Source: Gorsachius magnificus
Taxonomy: Eukaryota > Chordata > Aves > Pelecaniformes > Ardeidae
Assembly: GCA_034008185.1 (NCBI GenBank)
Contig: CM067081.1
Span: 29,758,806 to 29,822,805 of the forward strand
DNA: 64,000 nt
Direction of reading: 5' to 3'
Positions 22,101 to 34,100 of the stretch are shown one piece after another. A program made the translations under genes and the position numbers. The notes beneath the pieces were generated by a model that had not been told where the DNA came from, searched no databases, and saw nothing but the letters and a program-made list of their open reading frames with translations. Every line of letters starts with the position of its first letter. Position 1 is the first letter of the stretch.

Positions 22101-25100
22101 CCCTCCCAAAACCAGAACAGGCTGTATGTGTCACCATTTGACCTGACCAGACACCCAAGAAGTCACAGAACACATGGGGCAATTGCACCCCAAAATGCTC
22201 TTCATTGTATTTTGACCGAGCCATTTGAATTCTCAAATCCCAGTAAGTCTACATTCCTATCGTGGGCTTAGCAAGAGAGACAGATCAGTTGCCTGTACTA
22301 GGAAACCATTACCAGACAGAGGAATGCCCAAATTCAAGAGTTCTTACCATGTATAGAGTGGATTTTGAGGTTTTTTATTTTGAGTTGTCTCTCTGGTGGG
22401 AGTTTCAAGTTATACTTGTTTTTCAGGATCTCATAATACCCAACATACCTACTCTGCAATGCAAAAAACCCAGACACATTATGCAGTTTCTGTACCCCAC
22501 ACAGACTAATTCTAGTCATAAATAGGATTAAATAGATCTTCTATGCCAAGTTCTTAGCTCTCAGAAGTCCAAAGCTAAGAAAAAAGTAGCCATTTGTTCT
22601 TCTTCCCCTCCCCAGTTCAAAATATCCTATAGACAAATTCGACATCTACATTTTTAAGCAGTATTTAAACTTCATGTTTTAAGAGGAATTCTGTAATTTT
22701 GAGTTCAGCAAGGTGAAGACCTTTTGTAGTGTAACTTTAAGGGGCAGAATGTTTAAATGTACAAGATACTGTCATTTTACAGAAGCAGCTGTACTTCCAT
22801 TTATTTTATACCAGCAACTAAAGCACCTCTGTCACCAGCTTCATCTCACAGTACACAGTGAATCAAAATTAGTAAAGCCCCAAACTGTGGTCTGATGCAA
22901 TAAACTTGTTCAGTATCTCCTTGTGAATGCAGTCTCTAGAAGATTCATTCCTCCACCCAGCCACACCAGTGCCACAGTCATCTCCCCCCGCACCCCCCAG
23001 GCCAGGCTGCAGGCTTCAGTATGTCCTTGATAAACAGCCCAATTGTCTTCCAGGGTCATGCCCTTGTGAGGGTGGGCAAACACTGCAACAGGTTGCCCAG
23101 AGAGGCTGTGGAGTCTCTATCTGTGGAGATATCCTAGACCTGACACAACACAGCCCTAGGCAACCTGTTCTAGCTCACCCTGCTTGAACAGCAGGGTTGG
23201 ACTGAAAGCTCTCCTAATCTGAACAATGCTGTTACCTTAGATACCAAAATTCAGATTTTATAATATTACACAGAGAAAGTCATAAGGAATGCACTTTGAC
23301 AAAGGGGGAGAAGGGGAAGATGCAGTACGACCCTACCAGTTGATAGCCTTCCAACCCTTAAAAAAAAAGGTACAGAAACTTCAGGAGTTAAGCATTAGTA
23401 GGAGCCTACATATCTGAAACAAGGCAGGGGAGGCAGGGTAGAGTAAGGACTCACAAGGCTCATGTTGGTTTGACTACTGTCACTGGACCTGCTCAAGCTT
23501 ACCTGGGATGGAGTTTCAACTCCTTGAAACTTGGCACTTGTGCTTCTATCAGTTCTTCTCTCCCCAAAGTAGTCCAAGCTTTCCTACACAGCAATACAAT
23601 TTCAAAGGTTAAGATATTCATCCCACCACCATTCCCCATCCCGAGAAGTGAAGTGTAAATTAGAATTACACTAGTCAATTCCTGTAAGGGAATGCAAGTG
23701 AAAATATACAATAGATGTTTTGGTACCTCCTAAAGGAGGCTTTTAACTAGAAAGTACTAATTAGGAAGTCAGATACATTAAGTCTGTCATCCATGAAAGA
23801 GTGCCAATAAAACTCATTGAATGAGGAGAGCATTTATATTCCTCAAGTGGTCTGTGGCAGACCAAGCTGAATATTAGTTTGTATCTTCACAAACCAAACT
23901 CTGAGGAAAAAAAAACATGCTCTGGCCAGACTACCTTGAGCAACCAGGCCTTCTGCAACCCAGGTCTCCAGATTGATATAGTAGATTTGGGATACTAAAG
24001 CAGCATATGCATCTGTCCTGACTGGACTTGCTGATCTTTCTTCCTTTCCCCAGAAGCGCTTCTTGCCGTAATGCTGGCAGTCAAGACAATTCTTGTTGCC
24101 TCACATTACTTGGAGGGAAGTTGAGGGAAAAAGTTACACTTAAGGACTGGGATACTATCTTTCGTAGGACATGCTCAGAAGCCATCTACAGTTTAAGTTA
24201 TTGCTCAAGATCCTAGGTCTATTATGCCTAAAAAAAGTGCTTCAGAGTCAGTATCCTGTTAAATTCTACTTTCCCAGTTCTTCCTGATCAAGAATAGCCT
24301 TCAAAGAAGATTTTGCATAGTAGCAAGACTTGCAAGAACTTTTTTGTAAAAACAGATTGTATCCTTTTACCAGTGGAGACTTTCTGCAGGCTATTAGTGC
24401 ATTTCACCAGTTAAGTAGGTTCTAAAAAGGCATTCTGAATATTAGAAGAATCAAAAAATAAACACCAGTTTTTACCTTTGCACTCTCAAACTGGTCACTG
24501 TCTATGAGCCAGGTACAAACCATTGTTCCAGTCCTGCCTGTAATAGAAGTAAGACAGAAGGTTGAACTATGGGAGTTCAAATGTATTCTGGATTGTTTTT
24601 GTGAAGATGAAGTTACTTTTGAAATAGAAGAACTAACAGGGGATAAGTGACATTAGAGTAGTCACGTGCCTGTATTTCTGGGAAGAATGAGTTAAAGACA
24701 AGATACTGCAGTTTATTAACCCATTCCTTGAAAGCAGTCCCCACATTCCTTTGTAGTGTTCCTAGAGATACTTAGGAAGTTGGCCAGCACCTGCATAGTC
24801 CATTTAGCAGGGGACAGAGTCAAGCACACACTACTAGGTTATAAACTGGCACTTACCAGTGCTCTAAGCCTCAAGAGTTGCTTCTCTATTCCAACTTCCC
24901 CCCCAACCAAGAAGGCATCAAGACAGCATTATAGTCTCAGTTTTGAATTTAAAGCCTCAGAGGTCAAGTCACCCCTCCCTACATTTGTTCTTCAAGCTGG
25001 TTTTGGCCTGCAAGTATTTTCAATGCTCAGTTTTGCAAAACCTTTTAAGCTATGGCTCCAAGTGGGGAGAAGAGCCTTCTTTATGTTAAATAACCACCTG

Positions 25101-28100
25101 GTTTAAGCCCAGTATTTGCAGTAGCAGCAGACAGCTAAAGATGTGGCAGATGTTTGCAGGGAAATTTGGCTTATTTGCACAGCTTGCTATGCACTTCAAT
25201 AGCTCCCTCACTACTACAGGATGCTGATAGCACCTGCAGGTCAGCTCACATGCAGCAGTTTTGACTAGCCTATTCCCATAAGACTATATAGTACTCTATC
25301 ATGTAATACCTTGTGTATCTTCATTTAAGATCCAGCAGTACCTATAACATTCCACCCCCCACCACAAGAAATTAAGAGTCTTGAGGTATATTACAGTGCA
25401 GGATTTTCAGTGTGGGTGACTAGATACCAGGGAGCCAAAGCAGCACATTAACACTTTTCATAGTAGCAGTTTGAGTAGCTCCCTATCCCCAGTCTCTCCT
25501 GGGAGACTGCTGTCCCAGTAGTCAGGACAGAAGGAAGTTACTTAAGACCATTTTAAGGAGATCAGATGCCAGCTTAGATTAAGAACCAATTTGAGCTACC
25601 TAGGAATGGGGTTGTGCAATACTAAACACAGAAATACACTGTTGCTAGTCACAGTGTCTGCAGAATTTGAAGTTGCACTCTAAACTTACCTCATGCTATG
25701 GCTTAAGGCCACACCTAAATCAAAGAAGCCATGAAAAGAATAATGTGTGATTTAGTAGCATACACAGATTACACATGTGAAGTCCTACCTTTGCCTCCTT
25801 TACAGTGAATTGCTATGATGTTCTTTTCATCTTGACTCATCCACTCACGGACACTGGCAGTGAATTTCAGCATGTCTCTAGATAAGAGTAAAATTAGTGG
25901 ATCAAAGCAAATGCCTACATAGCACTATCATGACATATGTATTTCCTCGCAAGACTCACTGTAGCGCTGGGACATTGTGGTCATCAATAAAGATCCTTTC
26001 CACCCTGTAGTGGAAGTACTTGGGGTCATAACCTTTTTCACCTACAAGGAAAGATCTGGAGTTATGCCAGAAAAAGGAATAGACTTGCAACAAAGAAAGT
26101 GGCATGTGACACACAACTTCTGGTCCAAGCATATACTAGTGTTTAAAGTACAGTAGTAAAAAATAGACAGATCAAAGTAGAAAAAGTATGAGGTAATTTG
26201 GCTAAAACCATGCTTAGAATCATAGAATCACTTTGGTTGGAAAAGACCTTTAAGATCAGAGTCCAACCTTTAACCTAACCCTGCCATCCCACCACTAAAC
26301 CATGTCCCCAAGTACCTCATCTATTCTTCTTTTAAAAACCTCCAGGTATGAGGACTCTACCACCTCCCTGGGCAGCCCATTCCAGAGCCTGACAACCCTT
26401 TCAGTGAAGAAGTTTTTCCTAATGTCTAGCCTAAACCTGCCCTGGCGCAACTTCAAACCATTCCCCCTCATCCCATCATCTATGCTTGCTTGGCTTCTAG
26501 TTCCACACCTCTCACTTTTAAGTGGAAATTCATCTCCAGGCCCAGATGGCCATTCCTTTCTATAGGGGTTATTTAGGGAACTGAAAATTAGTGTTTTGAT
26601 ATACTGTCAGGGTCAGCCACAACAATGACCACTTAAAGTGGTAAGGAGCTGCTAACACCACATTCCTCAACTGTGACCCCTCATCTACCCCTCTCCTGGC
26701 TAGAGGACAGTTACTTTTTCAGGACTTCAGTATCAATGCTTCTATATCATACCTTGTCTCCTTCCAGCTCTGATACTCTACTATGAAAGCAGAAACCACA
26801 GAACAGTTGTTCCTGAAGTATTTTTCATAGTTTTAGCCACCTCTGAACAGAAGAGCTTTTAACTACTCATTCACCTCATTCTTCTAAGTTTTCATTAGAA
26901 AAATCCTCCAATATCACCCCAAGTTTTAGCTCAGGTTTAGTTTTCCACTTCTTTGGAACATTGAAGCAATTGTTCAGCATGAGCAAGGAAATCTAAACTG
27001 CAAGGCATCCAGTATCTCCTTTGCAAGCTTCAGTACAATATATTAGATGCTCAAAGTCAGTAGCTACATTCAGGATAGAAGGTAGTCAGAGACAGCCATG
27101 TACTTTTGACAGACTTCAAATTCTTTGAGATCTAGTATTGCCAGCATCATACCTTGAAAAGATGGTCTTCTCTTAAGCAGTATTTCAATACAGTCAGTAG
27201 CTAAACATACTTACTGCAGAGATTGTAGACTTTATAGTGGTCTGCATGTTTGGTGTCCAAAAATCTTGCAACTTCCTAAAGCAATAACAAGATAAGAGTT
27301 CAGAGCAGTTAGTGCTCTACTCCTTATTTCCACTGCCACCTCATCCCCCACCCCCCCAAGTGTGGTCAGCAACAGTCCAACAGCTCATGTTCTTGTCTGG
27401 AATAAAAGTGCAACTGTGACTACCTTCCCTGCCCTACATATTTATGTTTCCACAGTATCAGACAGCATAGCTCTAAAGGGCATTAATGCAGACCTTTTAA
27501 ACATCTTTATTTAGAGTTCTCATTACTTCTAGTATTACTAGCGTGGGCCAGAACTGACTTGGTTCTCTGAAGCACTCCCAAGGAACAGGAGCATGAGAGC
27601 ACCAGTGCGTGCACACTGCCAGATACATCCCACTAGGCTTAGCCAAGAGACAACACAAGCAGTGCAGTACAGTGGACACCACCATCTAGCCATTCCAACC
27701 AGCCAAGACAGCAGGACTAGGATTGATTTGACAATCTAGTCCACAGTCAATTTAGTGGGAACCTAGAAGCAATACAGCATTCAGAAATACTGAACTTGGT
27801 AGACTAGAGATTTTTACCTCTATAGGGTTCCTATAGAAAGACTGCTTCCCAGAAGATGGAAATGACATTGCAATAATGCGATCTGTGGAAGAGACAGCAA
27901 TCAGAAGTAACAGGGGGAACCCTCCCCACATATAGGAACTACATGATTGAAAGCAACATTATGAAACAGCTTATTTCTACCCCAATTATAAGAACAACCT
28001 ACTCATTTCTGAGAGGTTTTCTTCTGTATTTAGTATAGCTAGAACAGGAGAATAAGGCTTCCTGGAGCATGAGCTACCATTAAGTGTCAGTCCCCATAGA

Positions 28101-31100
28101 AGCACAAGCAAAAATACTACGAGTTAGTCAATAGTTTCTCTGCTCTGGCTCCCTAGGCCTCAGGAGAATTTCTATCATTACATACAGCATGTACAACCTC
28201 TCTCCCAGAAGGCTAGCCCTTGAGAACAGTGTCAGAGTCAGGAATCTGTGTTTCAAAATCCCACAGAAAAGGAGACAGCCTGGTTTGACTTCATACTTAA
28301 ATTTCATTAGCCTAAAACATTGCTTATATTTCATGTCAAGCATTTATTTACTGACTAACTAGTGTTAGTAGGACATAACATGCTGCAAAGTGTCATTTGC
28401 TTCTACAAACCAGTAACATAAGTGAGATCCAGATCAAAGCCATCTTTCATATAACGCCTTTTGTTTTCAGAGACCTGCCAAAAAGAGAGTAGAGTTAGTC
28501 TCCCAAAGGAATGCCAAAGATCAACAAGTGTGGCCTGCTACTACGAAAAAACCAACCACTTAGACTCTGAAGTCATAAGTAGCAGAACCTCATTTTGCTA
28601 TAGTGGAGTTCACAGCATCAGTCAAAAATGTTTGTGTTCACTTTTAGGTAGAAGCTCCATACAGAATTTTTACCCTGAAGTATCACAGTTCATTCTAGTG
28701 GAATTAACACTGCAGATTCTTTGCAGACTGCAGCATGAATCTGTTATTGCTATTTGAGTGTTTGGGGGCTGAGGGAAGGAAGAAGAAAGTTTAGGGTAGC
28801 ATAACCAGAACTGCTTATTCATAAGCAAGAGGACATACTTGAAGCTTCAAGTACCACTTTAGTGCCCCTGATGAAAATAAGAGGCATTTACAATGGGTAG
28901 TGCTTCAACAGTTAAGTTGCTTATTTCAGGTGAAAACAAAACAGCAGAAGCATTAGAATTCCTATCCTCCCCCGTGTGAGGGAAAACAGTCCATGTACCA
29001 CACAAAGTAGAAATTATCAATTGAGACACACGGTGGTGTTGCAATCACTTTGATATGCTGGCCTTCCAGGTCAAGTTGCTGGTAACTCAAGCAAAGTTAA
29101 GAATTATTAGCTACACTGAACTTGGAGGCAAAGCTCCAGTACCCTGTCCAGACATGCTGCTTTGGCAATATTATCAGTTACAGACCAACAGGCTGTGGGC
29201 AGTCTTGCTACTCACCACTGATGTCTGCCTGGACAAAAAAAGAGAATTGGAAACAGTAATAGTAGCCCAGATATATTAAGAGGCCAACTTACCATTCTCC
29301 TGGTCACCACTTCAAGTTGCTTCTTTTGTGAAGCCAGGCGAAATATTCTTATTAAGATGACAATTCTCAGAACTCGGAGGAAAGTAACCATTCTAGACGA
29401 GAGTCAGATTCACCATGAAAGAGAGTGAACACGACTAAACTTAGATGCAAAGCTTAAAGCTATTTAAAACCTGTTTGAGACAGTTTAAAGCTTTGTTTCA
29501 TATACTGAACTAGGACTTCAGGATGATTTGGGAGAAAAAATACTATGCTTGAACAATACCATTATTTTATTGGGGGGAATATATGTTCTCAATGGCTAAC
29601 AGAACTAGCAAGCCCCCTGCTTGTTCACAAGCACCTCTACCCAGCAAGCAATAGATTGCCTTAACACTATCTGTTATTGTCCCCAAATTCTTGTTCCTTG
29701 AAACTTGTTCTCAAGTACACATTTGAGTCTAAGCAGCGACCTGAAAAACAGCTGAAAAGAGAAGCTAGACAGGCTATATACATCATGCCTTGATTAAGAA
29801 ACCAGAGAACAGATCAGTATAAACCCTGTGTTTAATCATTGAGCAACTTGAGCAGACGATTTGGTTTGAAGAACTTTGAACTGCTGTTGAACTTTGAAGC
29901 AGGAAAGATGCTTCTGTGAGTGGTTCCACTGAAACAACTGAACAGGGGCAGCTGCTTTTGCATACCCTTAGGGACTAGGGCAAACTAACATTCATTCTTT
30001 AAGGAGGTATGTAAGCATATACTTTTAAGGAGAACATGCACATATTTCAGGTCCTGATACACTTTAAGAATCCTGGTGAATACCCATAGTAAGTGGGACA
30101 AATTATGGAAACACTATCCCATTGCCTCCAGTTGAATACAGTCTGCTCTCCACTGATGTGGAGCTTAAAGTTAGCAAGACAAGGTTGTTCTTGACACCTG
30201 GAAGAAAGCTTCAGTTTTTCTACCAGCTCCTTCCCATTCCAGGATGACCCTGCTGTTTTCAAAACAGAGTTCCCTTGGAGCTAGAAGCCAAGGAAGTAAG
30301 CCAACACTGGAGTGAAGACTCCATACCCCCCCCCCCCCCAGCCTGAACTACAACTGCAAGAAGCAGCTCTTCAAGATAGAAGTAGTTTGCATTCTGCCCT
30401 TTAGGAAGTTGGCCAGTTGAGCATTAGCTCACAGACTTCTAAGTCTAAGTCCCCATCAACTTCAGCAAATCAGAATACAAGGAACATGTGCACACCAATC
30501 TACAACAGGATGGGTCAGTACAGGATCAGGCCTACTACTAACATAGCCTAGTAAAGACAGCAGTGCAGAGTACCCTGTCAGTGCTATTTCTCCTACTTTT
30601 AACTGGATGCTGCCATAAGATGAAAGCTACTTTAGAAAAATGTGGCCAGAGAGATGGGAAGTAATCATTAAACTCAGATTAACATTTACAAAGATCTAGA
30701 AGGAAACAGCCTTCTATGATTCTGAGGCTGTAAAAGCTATTCCTTTGACAGTTCTACTTTTTGAAATCTGAGTTTAGCTGGCATTTGAAGAGACTACTAG
30801 TACTTCCAGATATTTGTTCAACTCTGGATTCTTCAATAACTCAATTTTGAGTTGTGTTCTTCTTAGAAGAAGATTTCCCTCCTTGTGCCCCATAGCCAGT
30901 TGAATTGGGCAAGTGATTTTTTTTTCCTACCAAAGAGACCTCAACTTCTTTCCCTAGCTGATGCAAGCAAGTTTCACTAATTCAAACCCAGTTCAGGTAG
31001 AACTACAACTCTAAGGTTAGTTTATCTCTGTCTGGAATGGATTCTTCTCGCAGGTTATCGTCTGATCAAGCTACAGAAATCAGATGGAAATATCACTTGA

Positions 31101-34100
31101 ATTAACTTACTCACATAAACAGCATGTTTCCCCCTCCCCAGGGCATAGCCAAAAAATCCAACATCTATTACCATGGGGCTTTTGGGAAAGCACAGTGGAA
31201 GAAACAAGACAGTGTGGCAACTCTTTCTATTTCAAGATCCATTAGATGGAGACCCCCTCTCAGTTGTCTGTTCCATTTGCTATTAGAATCTAACTCTTCT
31301 TTCCAACCTTCTTCAGAGTCTCCTCTCTATCAGGGCTGCTGCACAATTTCCCCCCCCAAAAATGCTTGAGTCAGAGCATTTGATGGCCTCACTATTCACT
31401 TTCAGTTACCTCAACTGATATGTTTAGATCATATCTGCCTTTGAGACAGGGATAGTCTACAGTGTAACTGTAGACCAAAGTTAGGTGGCTCTATCCTTCA
31501 TTAGTCTGTATCATGAAATACCATCATAGTCATATTCATGATCTAGTATGCACACATCTAGCTTAGAGGTGCCCAAGAAAATTCTAAGACGACTATTAGG
31601 AAGAGAGAGCTCACATTCAACAGCTGCCATACCATTCTTACCTTGGTATCTGATCTGCTGCAGCAAGGTCTGAGAAGGAGTATGTCATGTTTATTAACAG
31701 AGTGCCCACCACTATCAATGCATCCAAAATATTCAGTTTTGACCGGAAATAGTTCCTGAAGCTGAAACAAAGGAGGGTTTTAGACAGATGTCCATATGGA
31801 TAGCAAAGACTGAAACACAGCTTCAGGAAGAGAGCCACCTATACAGAACTACTGCTAGAGACAAGCTCTCCTGAAGTAGTTCTTAACACTAAGCACTGAA
31901 GACTCACTAAGAAAATAATCTTACACCTGGTCTACACACATAAGTCACAGCGAAGCTGATGCAGTTTCCAAGTGCTTGCTTATACCAAAAGCACTTTATA
32001 GATTATTCTACAGAAAGGTAACAGCCAACATACACAGCCAAGAAAAGATGTGGTCATTGTCTATGACCAGACAATTAGCCTACAGGGCATCCATGTTCAT
32101 GGTCCAAGTTTGAAGTATTGCTTCTTTACTAGCCTGAGGGCTTCCCACACTGGCTTAACTTTCGCCCATGTCTTACCCTTCAACAAACACCCTCAGGAGA
32201 ACATCGATGAGAAAGAAGAGTGCTATTGCCAGGGAAACACCTTCAAGAATCTCTCTAACACCTTTCTTCTTCTCACTGATAGCCAGATCCACAATCACAA
32301 CTATAATGTCCACAATGATAAGTACAACTCCAAATACTCTGCAAAAAGAAAAATACAACTTGAGAGGTAGGAATGAATTGCTGACATATATTGACTGAAG
32401 AGCACACGCCCAGATTTTTGTTTTAAGCTGTTCCAGCAACAGTGCATTTTCTAATATGCAGATTGAAGCTTGCTTTTATGTGCAGCTGAAGGATTCAAAT
32501 TGTATTTTTAGAGTGATCTGCACAGAGTACTTCATCCATGTGGAACTGCACATTTACCAGTTGTAGTTATTAACCCATAATTCCACAGCTACCTAGAAGC
32601 AGTGTAAACATGAATGCTTTAAGGCACACAAGTGTTGGTGCTGTCTTTCAGCTTACTCACCTTCCTTCCCACGCACAACTTAGTGTCTAGTCCCTCAAAA
32701 ATAACTGTCTTTAATGGCCTACCTTGTATGCAGTCTAGGTGCTGAAACAACTGAACAACCAGTTGTTCAAAGACTGCCACGGCCTGGAGTAAGCCATTAA
32801 AGAGCTTTTATCCAAGTCAAAGTCAGAACTATAAATGCTGTTCAGCTCTCCTTGGAGAATGTTTAAGACTTCTTTCCCAATCAAAGAACTTCTCTCAGGT
32901 CACCCTTTCAGGGGGTGATAGGGGATTCAGTCCTTTCCAGACAGAGCAGGCTGGAGTCACTGTTGTTCAAGGAATTCTTCAAGTTCTTACACCAGAAATA
33001 AGGACTATTTCTACCTTGCCCATATCATTACAAGCATGATCTTTTACCTGAATCCAAATGACATCACAAATGGGGAAATTTTTCTCCTAATTGCACTGCA
33101 AGAGAAGAGAATTGGCATCAAGACAAGTGACATTTTTCTACTGATATTAGCCATCACAGCTCTATTACATTCTTTTGGTTTTAGAATTCTGTATAGCAGT
33201 GATTTCTTTAAGGGGAGATTATTCAATTGCACTTATGAGTTACATAGGTTAAGACAATATTTATTTAACTACTGTAAGCACCAAGTCTTTTCTTAGACAC
33301 TTAAAAAAACACCTTCTCCAAGTATATCACTAACAGTAGGACCTACCAAAAGTTCTGACATACTGACAAAAAGTACTGGCAGATTCCTTTTGTATTGTTC
33401 ACATATCTACCCTATCTTTCCTGTTATATACAGTTACTACAGTTCCCCTCCCCACCACCATTAGAGATACCACTGTCACAGGAAGTCTTTGTCAGCTCAA
33501 TAATTTATATTGCACCCCAGTGATCTTGTCTGAGCTACTCATTTCCTCTAGGGTAACTTGAGCATTGCATTCTACCTGGTGCATATCCATAACACCTCAA
33601 TAACTCTGTTTAAGACAAGGCTGGGTATCTCTGAAGTGATGAGGAAGCACCTTGCTGGGCTTACCAAATTAGCCCACACTTCTCATTATTGAGTTCAAAC
33701 TTTAAACTAAGAACAAGGTCTAGCCAGAAAACATCTGCATCCTTAAGCAGGAAGGAAGTACTTAGGCTGTAGTACCCACTTTTCCCATGGAAGTCAAGGA
33801 CACAATAACAAGTCTTGTCTTGAAGGCGGCCTAGCATGTAGGAGGTTCTCCTTGCTTTTAGAACGTGTAAGGAAGCACTGCAATAATTACACTAACGATT
33901 TGTTGGTCTATGTCTGCCCACTCAATCCTACAATGCAAATGTAGTAAGTATATCAAGACTTCAACTTCCACAGTCTAAGGACAAGTACCTTTATTAGGTG
34001 TATTAAAGACTGAAATATATACACACCACTCCAATTTGACTTGCCAGCATCTTAAATCAGTTGGAGAGAATGTGGCACATTTGCTCACATACTTAGCTTA

